Program-made: the position numbers and the translations under genes
Shown: piece after piece, positions 27,064-35,402 of the stretch
Layout of the letters: the number at the start of each line of letters is the position of its first letter
Position numbering within the stretch: the first letter of the stretch is position 1
NCBI RefSeq assembly: GCF_017316305.2
Contig: NZ_CP147250.1
Location: 1,074,001 to 1,138,000, forward strand
DNA length: 64,000 nt
DNA from: Enterococcus sp. DIV1094
GTDB lineage: Bacteria > Bacillota > Bacilli > Lactobacillales > Enterococcaceae
Direction of reading: 5' to 3'
The notes under the pieces: generated by a model
The model's input: the letters and a program-made list of their open reading frames with translations, nothing else
Told to the model about the DNA's origin: nothing
The model's database searches: none

Positions 27064-27116
27064 TTAACGTTTTGAGAACTGTGAAGCTTTACGAGCTTTC
27101 TTAAGACCTGGTTTTT
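27064..27116 (-). other. Prophage attachment core: duplicated 3' end of rpsI
   Basis: Read on the minus strand these 53 bases encode KPGLKKARKASQFSKR and a stop, the C-terminus of ribosomal protein S9. In-frame sequence upstream stops at once, so this is not a gene but the 3' end left after site-specific integration. The intact rpsI, rebuilt with the same core, should stand at the far end of the prophage beyond 64000. The exact crossover point within the core cannot be read here. Confidence 0.85.
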
Positions 27117-27269
27117 AATCCAGATATTTACTGATTAATCCTAACCAGCCCTAAATACTGATATAAAAGGTTTTTTATAATTTTATATTTTCTCGTCTCA
27201 GCCGATTCTTCCGACGAAGTATGGTCAAAGTATGGTCATTTTTAATGCTATGTTTATTAGCACACAATA

Positions 27270-27403
27270 AAAAAATACCCGCTCGAAAAGAGCGGGCCAC
27301 TAAAGGATACAATCCTCATTAGTGAGGCTAAGTAAAGCTTACTACCATTTCAGGCTATGTTCAAATAATATGTTCGTTTATGTACCCCGCTCCCATGAGC
27401 GGG
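27270..27403. repeat. Hairpin-bounded unit A behind the lysis genes
   Basis: Two GC hairpins, CCCGCTC/GAGCGGG at 27278-27296 (with a minus-strand U-run at 27270-27277) and at 27386-27403, bound about 90 bp of sequence. The inner part aligns with unit B (TGAGG..TAA..AG.TTACTA and TTCAA..ATGT..TTTATGTA). No ORF of note. Confidence 0.55.
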
Positions 27404-27510
27404 ATGTAAAAAAAGCAATGTTGTTAGGGTGATACAATAAGAATACTATCTTTTTATTTATTATTCAACTGATATAATCGTTTTGCTATGTAAAATACGT
27501 ATAATATAAT

Positions 27511-27584
27511 TATTAAAGAGAGTATCGATATCCACGCTATACACTTCCCCCAGAAGTTTTTAGTTGTCGATACTCTCTTTAATA
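27511..27584. repeat. Perfect 18-bp inverted repeat between units A and B
   Basis: 27511-27528 and 27567-27584 are exact reverse complements (arm TATTAAAGAGAGTATCGA) separated by 38 bases. No U-run follows on either strand, so it is not an ordinary terminator. TATAAT sequences precede it at 27471-27476 and 27500-27505. Confidence 0.6.
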
Positions 27585-27680
27585 TTGGCGCCTACAGGTA
27601 GTTTAATCCTGAATTTAAATTATTGCGAACGCTTAACTTCAGTTTGAGGATTCTTAAGATTTGATCACTTCTAGCTAAAC

Positions 27681-27823
27681 AAAAAGACCCACTCCGGAGA
27701 GTGGGCGGGTATTAAAAAACGAATTTCTTAGTATTGAGGATAACTTTAGATTACTATGATTTTATTTATTGTTCAAGTCATGTGCTTTATGTATTTCGCC
27801 CCTCAACGAGGGGCTATTTTTTA
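27681..27823. repeat. Hairpin-bounded unit B directly behind the lysin gene
   Basis: CCCACTC/GAGTGGG at 27688-27705 carries the minus-strand U-run and is the likely terminator of the lysis operon. GCCCCTC/GAGGGGC at 27798-27814 carries a plus-strand U-run (27815-27823). The sequence between aligns with unit A. Confidence 0.6.
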
Positions 27824-28789
27824 TCGCTTTGGAATAGTCAAAGCTAAGTCTCTAAAATGGAAGTCCTGATGTCCACCAGTTGTATTTCCTGCTGAATCAT
27901 TCGTACGTCTAAACATGATATAAACATTTTTCCCAACAAATTTGCTCATGTCAAAATCACCTTGCATGCCATACCGTAAACCGTTAGGAACTCCCAAGTG
28001 CTTGTTCACGTCATTCCGGACAATTCCTGGTACAGATACACGTGCAAGCTCTTTACCTGTGTTTCGGTCCATTAAGAAGACATATGCAAATCGATGGTTA
28101 CCCGGTCCTTGCCAACCTCTAGCGGTCAAAATTCCTTTCTTAACTTCTTTCATTAATTCAAGTTTTGCCTGTTGTCCGCCACCGTGTTGTATTGGACTTT
28201 CAGTTACATAATCGTTATGGGTTTTAGGCTTCGAACTTGCTGTACCACTAGTATTGTAGCCAAGCACATTCATCACCGCACGGATTGCTTGATCCATGTT
28301 CTGATCTAATCGTCGCATGTCATTTGCATTATCGATAAAACACCATTCGATCAATAATACATTGACGCCCGGATTAGTGTTACGGTGTACGAAGAACGTT
28401 GTGGTAGGCTTTGCTCCACGATTCGGAATTCCCAACGTATCCGCAATCACTTTTGATACAGCTGCCGCTAAAATACGCATCTGTTCGTTACCAGCCCAAT
28501 AAAAAACCTCAACACCAGTTGCCTGACCATTAAAGGCATTCAAGTGACTCGTGATTGCTACGCCTGATCCCGCCGCATTCATAACCGTGACTTGGTTCTG
28601 CAAGTTTTGGTTAACAGTTGCGCCAACGTTATCTGTAGAATCGCGTACACTGGCAATTGCTTGCATCTTTTGGGTGATTGTTCGTACAACATCTGCTTCA
28701 CGTCTCCCGTTTCCTACTGCACCTGGATCCATCCAGTTTGAGCCATTTTTTCTTCCTCCGTGTCCAGCACCGTTTGATCTGATCGTCAT
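27821..28789 (-). CDS. Endolysin: N-acetylmuramoyl-L-alanine amidase (Amidase_3)
   Basis: A 322-residue lysin that cuts the bond between muramic acid and the stem peptide. Zinc ligands His10 (GAGHGG), Glu31 and His82 (ITSHLNA) and catalytic Glu148 (LLIEWCF) are those of the Amidase_3 family (about residues 1-175). The C-terminal ~130 residues, beginning after a Ser/Thr/Lys linker, should bind the cell wall but match no repeat I recognise (no LysM or SH3 pattern). No signal peptide is seen, so release depends on the holin. It is the last gene of the lytic operon. Confidence 0.93.
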   Translation of the reverse strand: MTIRSNGAGHGGRKNGSNWMDPGAVGNGRREADVVRTITQKMQAIASVRDSTDNVGATVNQNLQNQVTVMNAAGSGVAITSHLNAFNGQATGVEVFYWAGNEQMRILAAAVSKVIADTLGIPNRGAKPTTTFFVHRNTNPGVNVLLIEWCFIDNANDMRRLDQNMDQAIRAVMNVLGYNTSGTASSKPKTHNDYVTESPIQHGGGQQAKLELMKEVKKGILTARGWQGPGNHRFAYVFLMDRNTGKELARVSVPGIVRNDVNKHLGVPNGLRYGMQGDFDMSKFVGKNVYIMFRRTNDSAGNTTGGHQDFHFRDLALTIPKR

Positions 28790-29043
28790 TTTACTTCACC
28801 TCTTCCTACGTAATACCAGTCCAGCATCTGTTGATCCGGATCATCTGTTTTGGGTCGTTGCTTCTGCTCAAAATCAAATGCTTCCATTTTGCCAGTTTCT
28901 GTAAATTCAGCTGCCACGGTCACGGTCGTTCCTTCGATATTGTTAAGAGTGTGTGCGGCATCCTCGATCGTGTTCTCGTCATTTTGAAACTCTGGTTTGA
29001 CTACTTTGTTGTAGTCTTCTAAAAATTTTTCTTTGTTTCTCAT
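28786..29043 (-). CDS. Small phage protein between holin and lysin
   Basis: An 85-residue, soluble, acidic protein starting with ATG behind AGGAGGTAAATCCG and overlapping the lysin start by four bases (ATGA). No membrane segment or signal. I do not recognise a family. Its place between holin and endolysin suggests a lysis-timing or baseplate-accessory role, but nothing in the sequence shows this. Confidence 0.7.
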   Translation of the reverse strand: MRNKEKFLEDYNKVVKPEFQNDENTIEDAAHTLNNIEGTTVTVAAEFTETGKMEAFDFEQKQRPKTDDPDQQMLDWYYVGRGEVK

Positions 29044-29077
29044 CGGATTTACCTCCTAAATATTTAATAGAAAAAGA

Positions 29078-29410
29078 TCAGCCTTTCGACTGCTCCTGTT
29101 CTTTATAAATTAAGTTTTCTGTACCTTCTTGACCATCACCATAATCCGGTGGATCAACATCTGGTTTAACTATGCTGTTTCCTAAATCAAATAATCCGCC
29201 AGCGGCTAACCCTGATACAGCCCCAGCCCATGCGTAGATTGCTAACTCTTGTGGTGCTAGGGTCACTGCGTATAGCACGCCTAACAAAATACCCGCAATC
29301 ACATTGATCACGGGTAAGAGTTTGTACTCCTTCATTTGTGTTTTGATTAATCCTGTGACACCAACGACTAGTGGCGTAATAATACTTGCAGCAGCTAAGA
29401 TTTCTGTCAT
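29078..29410 (-). CDS. Holin
   Basis: A 110-residue membrane protein with about three hydrophobic segments (residues 3-25, 36-56, 60-85) and a Pro/Asp/Gly-rich hydrophilic C-terminus. The ATG at 29410 has GGGGAG about ten bases upstream; an earlier frame start overlaps the XhlA stop. Size, topology and position between XhlA and the amidase fit a phage holin that opens the membrane for the endolysin. Confidence 0.85.
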   Translation of the reverse strand: MTEILAAASIITPLVVGVTGLIKTQMKEYKLLPVINVIAGILLGVLYAVTLAPQELAIYAWAGAVSGLAAGGLFDLGNSIVKPDVDPPDYGDGQEGTENLIYKEQEQSKG

Positions 29411-29411
29411 T

Positions 29412-29645
29412 TTATTTTCTCCCCTTTCCAATTTGCTTAAAAATAGATCTTATTTGTTCCTCGATAATTGAGAGCCGATTGCTAGATTCTGTCTGATTTT
29501 TTTTTAGTTCCTTTATGGTCTCATTCAATTCACTTAGTGTATGATCCATTTTCGTGAACATCGCATAAAATTTTGCAATACCAAAAATCAATGTAAATGC
29601 CAGTGAAACAATTGCGATCCACTCAGCTACGGTTAATGCCTCCAT
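29412..29645 (-). CDS. XhlA-like haemolysin / holin-associated protein
   Basis: A 77-residue protein with one membrane segment at residues 8-30 and a following amphipathic coiled coil (KMDHTLSELNETIKELKKN). This is the layout of XhlA of PBSX, which works with the holin in lysis. It is directly followed by the holin gene. Confidence 0.8.
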   Translation of the reverse strand: MEALTVAEWIAIVSLAFTLIFGIAKFYAMFTKMDHTLSELNETIKELKKNQTESSNRLSIIEEQIRSIFKQIGKGRK

Positions 29646-29656
29646 AAGTCACCTAC

Positions 29657-29788
29657 CTAACCCTCATTCTCTAAAATCAGTTTTGCCTGTTCCTCTGTGA
29701 TCGCACCAAGTGCCAGAAATTGACCGACGTCATCTTCTGTCATCCAGCCACGATTGTACCAATCTTGGATCGTCTCAAAATTAAGCAT
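29657..29788 (-). CDS. XkdX family protein
   Basis: A 43-residue phage protein, MLNFETIQDWYNRGWMTEDD at the start, with the WYNRGWMTEDDVGQF pattern typical of XkdX. The ATG overlaps the upstream stop (ATGCTTAA). XkdX proteins are encoded between the baseplate/tail-fibre genes and the lysis genes in PBSX-like phages; their function is not established. Confidence 0.85.
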   Translation of the reverse strand: MLNFETIQDWYNRGWMTEDDVGQFLALGAITEEQAKLILENEG

Positions 29789-30104
29789 CTTCTTGCCCTC
29801 CTTGAGCCAATTCTCTTACTTGTTGTGCTAGTTGAAGATTTTGCAACGTCAATTGCACAACCGACTTCCCTAGTGTGTCTGCTGTTTCTTGTAGCTCTTC
29901 GACTTCTTCTGGCGTGGCAGCACTCACCACACTCCATCGTTGGCGATTAAAATCAAACCCTATAACCACCACGTGTGGATCAGTCGGTGGCTCTACTTCC
30001 GTATAGGGATGGAATACAGGGCGATCCTCCGGCGTATATAGAGGCCTCAGATCTTGTAAATCTCTTGTGTCAAAAATTGCTTTGTGTCCTTCCATTTTTG
30101 TCAT
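29781..30104 (-). CDS. Phage tail-region protein of unknown function
   Basis: A 107-residue soluble protein. The N-terminal half is rich in Pro, Asp and aromatic residues (FHPYTEVEPPTDPH). The C-terminal half is a Glu/Gln/Leu-rich coiled coil (TPEEVEELQETADTLG onward). It overlaps the BppU stop by four bases and the XkdX start by eight. It is probably a small structural or chaperone partner of the baseplate protein; the family is not recognised with confidence. Confidence 0.7.
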   Translation of the reverse strand: MTKMEGHKAIFDTRDLQDLRPLYTPEDRPVFHPYTEVEPPTDPHVVVIGFDFNRQRWSVVSAATPEEVEELQETADTLGKSVVQLTLQNLQLAQQVRELAQGGQEDA

Positions 30105-31525
30105 CCTCTCTTTTCTAAGTCATTGATTCGCTGGGCTAAGTGATTGAACATGTCAATGGTTGGGTTCGCTATCTGATCAATCCTTTTGGGTATATATAAA
30201 TTGGTTAAACTAAGCGCAACTGTATATTCTACTTTTGCGTATGCCACCCGAATCGCATTTTGATTAGTTGCTTGTCGTTCAGGACCACGTAAGACCGCGG
30301 CTGCTTTTCCAACATGCCCCAGTACTGTAGTACCGGTTATCAACTCAAGTGGAAAAGTGAGTTTATCATTGAAAGTGCTCTCGTGGCTTGCCATTTCTTC
30401 CCAGTTGAAGCCGGTGTTTTCAGGCATTCTCCGATACCCAATGATCGGATATGAGGTGGTGGAATTGATATGCGCATAGGCAGTAAACTGAATATTCTTT
30501 ACAAAAGGTTGAATTATAGCCAATTCCTCTTGCACTGTTTGTGGAGAAAAAAATGTGAATAATTCAGGAAACCTTCGCTTCATATCGCCAAGTACATCCC
30601 ATGTAAATACAATGTGCATCCTACCATTTGCAGCTGTGGAATTAATACTAGTATCAGTCAAGTCATTCGTGGCTATTCGGTTGTATTGCGCTTGAGTGAT
30701 CTCTGTCCCTCCAGTAGCATTGCTCGGCAAAGATGTCGAGAGGACGCCACCTGCTCTATGAACATTTTCGACAAAGCTTCCTCGAATTTTCCCAGTTAAA
30801 TCAAGCAATGGTTCTCGAACTAGCGGTGCACCAAACATAAATTTCTCTAGTGTTTGATCAACACTTTCTTCTGTGACAAAATCCGCATCATCAAGTCGTT
30901 GCTCGATGTCACTGAGCCTTCCTTCTACCGTTGCGCGAATCTCTTCTTCAATTTCCTTCGCTAGGGCATCGATGTCAAAGGCCGCAAGGTCCGATTCAAT
31001 TTGTCCAATTCGATTTTCAAATTCGGTCAAATCCTGATCAATTCCTGAGGCTTGTTCCAGAACCAAGTTTCGTAGATCCTCGAACCGCTTCACATAAAAT
31101 TGCGCCATTTCTCCAAGATCTTGATCAAGCCAAGATTCTTGGAATTCGGTACTAAATGCCGGATAGTCTAAAGATTGGCCATTAGGAAACTCCACAAAAA
31201 CATAAATGTTCACTGATCCGGAGTACGCGTAAATGTCATTTGGCAACATCACATTTACTTTTCCGGCTGTGGGATCCTCAATTTTGATTGAGCCATCAGC
31301 ACTTTCAAAAAGGACTGACTGACCTGCATTCACGAAGTCAAAGCCCAAAATGATATTGGCTTCCGAAAGATCCAACGGCTCCCCCTTAAACTGAAAGTTG
31401 ATCGTCTTTTTTGCGACGCGTTGATCATAACTGAAAAACTCTGTGTTGGTTGGTATAGGAGAAGAACGTTTTTCGGCCGTTTTATTTAACGTGATCTCAC
31501 TGGTTACGTAGAGATTTTCCATCAT
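30101..31525 (-). CDS. Baseplate upper protein (BppU-like) with receptor-binding C-terminus
   Basis: A 474-residue tail protein. Residues 1-145 match the BppU N-terminal domain (EITLNKTAEK..., INFQFKGEPLDLSEANI), which clips to the tail tip. A long coiled coil (about 150-225, DLTEFENRIGQIESDL) makes a trimer, and the remaining C-terminus is unrelated-looking and likely variable, as expected for host recognition. GGAGGG lies just before ATGATG. This is the best candidate for determining host range in this prophage. Confidence 0.85.
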   Translation of the reverse strand: MMENLYVTSEITLNKTAEKRSSPIPTNTEFFSYDQRVAKKTINFQFKGEPLDLSEANIILGFDFVNAGQSVLFESADGSIKIEDPTAGKVNVMLPNDIYAYSGSVNIYVFVEFPNGQSLDYPAFSTEFQESWLDQDLGEMAQFYVKRFEDLRNLVLEQASGIDQDLTEFENRIGQIESDLAAFDIDALAKEIEEEIRATVEGRLSDIEQRLDDADFVTEESVDQTLEKFMFGAPLVREPLLDLTGKIRGSFVENVHRAGGVLSTSLPSNATGGTEITQAQYNRIATNDLTDTSINSTAANGRMHIVFTWDVLGDMKRRFPELFTFFSPQTVQEELAIIQPFVKNIQFTAYAHINSTTSYPIIGYRRMPENTGFNWEEMASHESTFNDKLTFPLELITGTTVLGHVGKAAAVLRGPERQATNQNAIRVAYAKVEYTVALSLTNLYIPKRIDQIANPTIDMFNHLAQRINDLEKRG

Positions 31526-31535
31526 CCGCCCTCCT

Positions 31536-31757
31536 TCAATCTTTGTCTTCTAACGCCCACAGTTCTTTCAAAAATTCTTGAATCCCTTCACGGCAAGTCT
31601 TCTTGTTTTTTTGGTATAATTCGGGCTCTTGGATACTGATGCTTGGTGACGTTGACACCCCTTTATCTTCATCGATCGAAGCCGATAGATAAACAACCAT
31701 CGTTTCGTCAATCATGACCTGTCCATTTACATTAGTGCTTTTGTTAGTCTTTAACAT
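31536..31757 (-). CDS. Small phage protein in the baseplate region
   Basis: A 73-residue protein; ATG at 31757 with AGGAGGAAAA eight to ten bases upstream. Polar, Ser/Thr-rich middle (SASIDEDKGVSTSPSIS) and a basic to acidic C-terminal helix. It overlaps the end of the DUF1617 gene. No recognised domain. Confidence 0.65.
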   Translation of the reverse strand: MLKTNKSTNVNGQVMIDETMVVYLSASIDEDKGVSTSPSISIQEPELYQKNKKTCREGIQEFLKELWALEDKD

Positions 31758-32193
31758 CTTGGTTTTCCTCCTTTTCAAATTCGTCCATCAAGCGATCGTA
31801 AATGTCTGCTTCTTTCCCTGAAATCACACCATTGTAATCAGCTAGCACCTTACCAAACAAAGAAAAATTCTTGACATATAAGCCGCTTTCGATCACGATC
31901 TCTTCATCTAACAAGGCGTGTAGTTCTTGTGCAAACTGATTCTTTTCGGAATCTTTCACCTCATATCCTGTTTGTGCTTCGTTGATTACCAGCTTTCCAT
32001 CTGCATCTTTTTCACCATACTGATCATACAGTTCCATTTCTGACTCTTGCAGCCCCTCCACTGCTTTTAATAGTTCCTTTTTGAATTTTGATCGGTGTCG
32101 GCTAGCACTTGCAGCCTTTAAGTCCATTTTTGCAATAAATGCCAACGCAGTACCTAATTCATAATTCTTTAATGTGATCGTGACTTTCTTCAT
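31744..32193 (-). CDS. DUF1617 family phage protein
   Basis: A 149-residue protein resembling the DUF1617 family found next to tail-tip genes in lactic acid bacteria phages. It is helical and charged, with a KNYELGTALAFI N-terminus and a C-terminal Glu/Asp-rich helix. It overlaps the Tal stop by four bases. Function unknown; possibly a structural accessory of the tail tip. Confidence 0.7.
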   Translation of the reverse strand: MKKVTITLKNYELGTALAFIAKMDLKAASASRHRSKFKKELLKAVEGLQESEMELYDQYGEKDADGKLVINEAQTGYEVKDSEKNQFAQELHALLDEEIVIESGLYVKNFSLFGKVLADYNGVISGKEADIYDRLMDEFEKEENQDVKD

Positions 32194-35100
32194 GCTTTTT
32201 TCTCCATTTCTTTTTCTAGTTTTTGAATTCGTTGTTCCTGATTCTCAACGATTGAAATTAATTCCTGATTCGTTTTGGTGTTCAGATTGACTTGTTTGTT
32301 CATATCTACTTTTAAATAATGGTCTTCACCAGTAACACTAGCTAAAAATGGACTATCTTGCGCAATAAAACCGAATTGTTGCTCTTTTGGTGGTTGGAAA
32401 TTTGCATCATTTGATCGGTAATTCTGCTTATAGTAGTAGTCAACCATGCGTAAACGCTTTGTCTCCTCAATACCATTTACTCGTGTATCCTGAATTCGTT
32501 CTTTTAACCTCAAGTCAGAGTTATTCAAGATACGGAAGTTGTTCATATTAAGATCTGAAAAAAAGCCAATACTAACATTATTATTTATACGAAAAGCTGC
32601 ACTAATGGTAATTCGACCGCTCCCACCTTCCATCTGAAAAGGCGCTATTCTTGCTCCTCCTGCAGTGATACGACCCAAAATCAAGTGACTTGTACTTCTT
32701 GTATAGAATGAGGTAGCAGGCGTTGCACCGATCATCGTTCGCTCCACACCACCAATTTCAGCTGTTCCAGCACCGTTAAAAAATTGTAGCGCAGTTCCAG
32801 TCAATGACATAAAACGATTATTATTATTTCTAAATGTTAAAGCGGTAGGAATCAGATTCATTGTCGAGCCCATAGCATTAAAACCAACTTGAATCGCATT
32901 AGTAGCTAACTTATCCGCCGAAACAGCACGTGCTGCAATCGTAGTAGCCGTGACTGCACCTGCTGCGAGTTTAGCTGTCGTAACAGCCCCACTCGCTATT
33001 TTCCCAGCAATAATTGAATTCGCAGTGATATGACGAGCAATAATGGCGTTAGAGGCAATACTGTCTCCAACTATCGTCTGAGCCCGAATTTCATTTGCAG
33101 TGATTGTATTCGCTGCAATTTGCGCTGCTGTGATTGTGTTAGCAGCAATTTTTGCTGCAGTCACAGCTTCAGCATCCAACTTCACTGTTGTCACAGCATT
33201 TGAAGCGATTTTTATGGCAGTGATAGCACCGGAAGAAATTTCAGTTGCTGTAATTGTTCCAGCAAAGATATGGCTCCCTCGAATGGTATCTGCCGCAATC
33301 TGCGTTCCTGTGATCGTTCCTGCCGCAATTTCCGTAGCTGTGATGGTTCGTGCGGCAATCTCATTCGCAGTGACCGCATTCGTGGATATGTGCCTTGTGA
33401 TAATCGCATTGGTCGCAATCTCATTGGCTGTTATCGTTTGGGCATTGATTTCTCTGGCAGTGATCGTATTGACAGCAAGATCATTCCCAATGATACTGCC
33501 TGCTCTAATTTGTGTGGTGGTGATACTTCCAGCAACGATCGACAACGCTTGGATTGTGTTCGCTCGAATCTTGCCACCATTAATCTCGACTGTATCCTCC
33601 CATTGCCAATCTGAAAGAAGCTCCTCAACATCTCGAAGATCGGCCATCGCACCATCGATTCGCTTTTGTGCATCAAGAAAGTTTTGTTCGGCTGACTTCA
33701 AGCGATCATCCAGTAGAGGTAATGAAACATTGTTCAATTCATTCAACACAAGCTCGTTGTCTATCAGTTTCTGCTCAAGTCCCGACAACTTAACGGTAGT
33801 GAGTATGTCCATTTCAACTTTAAGCTCTTTTAACCGTCCTTCAAGATCTGGCAAAATGTTTTGCTTCAGATCATAAAGCGCCTGATCGTTTTCTGTCAGA
33901 CGTTCATCTAATTCCGGAAGAATCCGATCATTCAGATCATCCAAGATTCCTTCTAGTTCATCCAGTTCCTTCGTATTGGCAGTCTGCCCAAAAACTTCCT
34001 CGCTGAAGTTGCCAGCGACACCGTGGTGATTGACTGCCCGAACACGGTAGTACCATTGCAATTTGGTTTCTGTACCGTGAGTATAGGCATTGACGTTTGT
34101 CGTACCTAGCAAGTTACTTGGTCCCGGAACAAAGCCTTTTTCTTGAGAGCCGTAAATTTCATATTCTCGAACGGTCAGTCCCTGCATATCCCAGTGCAGA
34201 AGGACTTGGCTAAATCCACCATAAGCAACAAGATTTGTAATTGTGCCAGGTCTAACGTTGGCTATGTTTCCAGGGCCAATAATGGGGGGTCGATTGATCT
34301 GTTCCTCACGATCGCGATCCTGTTCTTTTTGATTGGATCCTAGCGTGGCTCTTGAATCGCCAATCTCAATGGATTCGTACTTATCTAGAAGCACGTTCCA
34401 AACCGTCTGATTGATCTTCGCATTGACGTTGACACCTAGCTTGTTAAAAGCCACGGTGACAGTGTCGTAGAGTTCTAACTGCTCGAGCAGCCGATGTTGT
34501 TCTTCACCAGTTGCGCTGTATAGATCCGCAAACTTTACTTTTAGATTCACACGAGGCAACCCGACCTGATTGCTTGAAATGTAATACTGACCAAACTGAC
34601 GAAGTTCTGCGACTGTTTGAGGGTTTCGACTGCTTAGATCCACAGTCTGCACCCGACGTTCCGGAAACTTATCGACATGGGAACTATCCAGAATGACTTC
34701 CGGAAGAACTAACTCACTTGCCCCCTCTTCATTCGCTCGAGCATAAGGACGAATCGATGTATAGGTGCTCTCGATCGTTTTCTCTTGTACGAGATCCACT
34801 AGATTCTTGCCATAAGCAATGACCACTCCAGTCTCCTTACCACCTTCTCGCATCAAACGGATTTCGTTGTTATCGAAAATATACTCACCGTTATACTTTT
34901 GAAGAATAGAGCCTTCCTTTCCGCCCAAAGCTTCGGCGGCACTTTCGAAATGGCCAACTTCGGAAAAGTCCATTGCAGTGACAGTCGTCAGATCTGTGAA
35001 TACGGTGAAATCACGTTGAGGAACTAAAAGAGCACGCCACTGATTCAATGCCTCTTGGGCTGAAATAGCGGTGTGCTTCTGTCCTTTATTTAGCGCTGTT

Positions 35101-35402
35101 TTTTCAGTTAAAAGTGAAATATGATCACATTTAATAGAAATAATGCCGTGTTGAGGTTTAGTAATCTTAGTGATTTCAAATCTCTGCCGCTTCGATCGAG
35201 TACCCGGGCCAACATCAACAACTACTTTCTTTCCTTCTTTCAACTGAGAAAATAGCTGTCCATTGATCGGATAGTTGAAGGTAAGATATGGAAATTGATT
35301 TCTATGCCTTACAGCCAACACGCTGCTTGCTTCGTTCAATAACCCTAGACCGAGCGTGCTGTAATCGTTATTCGTTTCATTATAAAGAATCGGCACACTC
35401 AT
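32190..35402 (-). CDS. Tail-associated lysin/tail spike (Tal) with S74 chaperone domain
   Basis: A 1070-residue tail-tip protein. Residues 1-380 form the Tal/prophage endopeptidase tail hub fold. Next come a fibronectin III-like domain (about 410-495, VLLHWDMQGLTVREYEIYG), a coiled coil (about 500-620), a long array of ~10-residue repeats of the type TITAxEIAA (about 640-860) and a C-terminal peptidase S74 intramolecular chaperone (SDLRLKERIQDT, near 980). The S74 domain normally cleaves itself after trimer folding, at the Ser-Asp dipeptide. The ATG at 35402 overlaps the Dit stop (ATGA). Peptidoglycan-cutting residues in the first domain were not identified. Confidence 0.88.
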   Translation of the reverse strand: MSVPILYNETNNDYSTLGLGLLNEASSVLAVRHRNQFPYLTFNYPINGQLFSQLKEGKKVVVDVGPGTRSKRQRFEITKITKPQHGIISIKCDHISLLTEKTALNKGQKHTAISAQEALNQWRALLVPQRDFTVFTDLTTVTAMDFSEVGHFESAAEALGGKEGSILQKYNGEYIFDNNEIRLMREGGKETGVVIAYGKNLVDLVQEKTIESTYTSIRPYARANEEGASELVLPEVILDSSHVDKFPERRVQTVDLSSRNPQTVAELRQFGQYYISSNQVGLPRVNLKVKFADLYSATGEEQHRLLEQLELYDTVTVAFNKLGVNVNAKINQTVWNVLLDKYESIEIGDSRATLGSNQKEQDRDREEQINRPPIIGPGNIANVRPGTITNLVAYGGFSQVLLHWDMQGLTVREYEIYGSQEKGFVPGPSNLLGTTNVNAYTHGTETKLQWYYRVRAVNHHGVAGNFSEEVFGQTANTKELDELEGILDDLNDRILPELDERLTENDQALYDLKQNILPDLEGRLKELKVEMDILTTVKLSGLEQKLIDNELVLNELNNVSLPLLDDRLKSAEQNFLDAQKRIDGAMADLRDVEELLSDWQWEDTVEINGGKIRANTIQALSIVAGSITTTQIRAGSIIGNDLAVNTITAREINAQTITANEIATNAIITRHISTNAVTANEIAARTITATEIAAGTITGTQIAADTIRGSHIFAGTITATEISSGAITAIKIASNAVTTVKLDAEAVTAAKIAANTITAAQIAANTITANEIRAQTIVGDSIASNAIIARHITANSIIAGKIASGAVTTAKLAAGAVTATTIAARAVSADKLATNAIQVGFNAMGSTMNLIPTALTFRNNNNRFMSLTGTALQFFNGAGTAEIGGVERTMIGATPATSFYTRSTSHLILGRITAGGARIAPFQMEGGSGRITISAAFRINNNVSIGFFSDLNMNNFRILNNSDLRLKERIQDTRVNGIEETKRLRMVDYYYKQNYRSNDANFQPPKEQQFGFIAQDSPFLASVTGEDHYLKVDMNKQVNLNTKTNQELISIVENQEQRIQKLEKEMEKKA

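Noticed and set aside
27270..27403. Possible CRISPR array suggested by repeated GC palindromes CCCGCTC/GAGCGGG
   Set aside because: Only two hairpins with unequal spacing and unlike loops; no regular repeat-spacer order and no cas genes.
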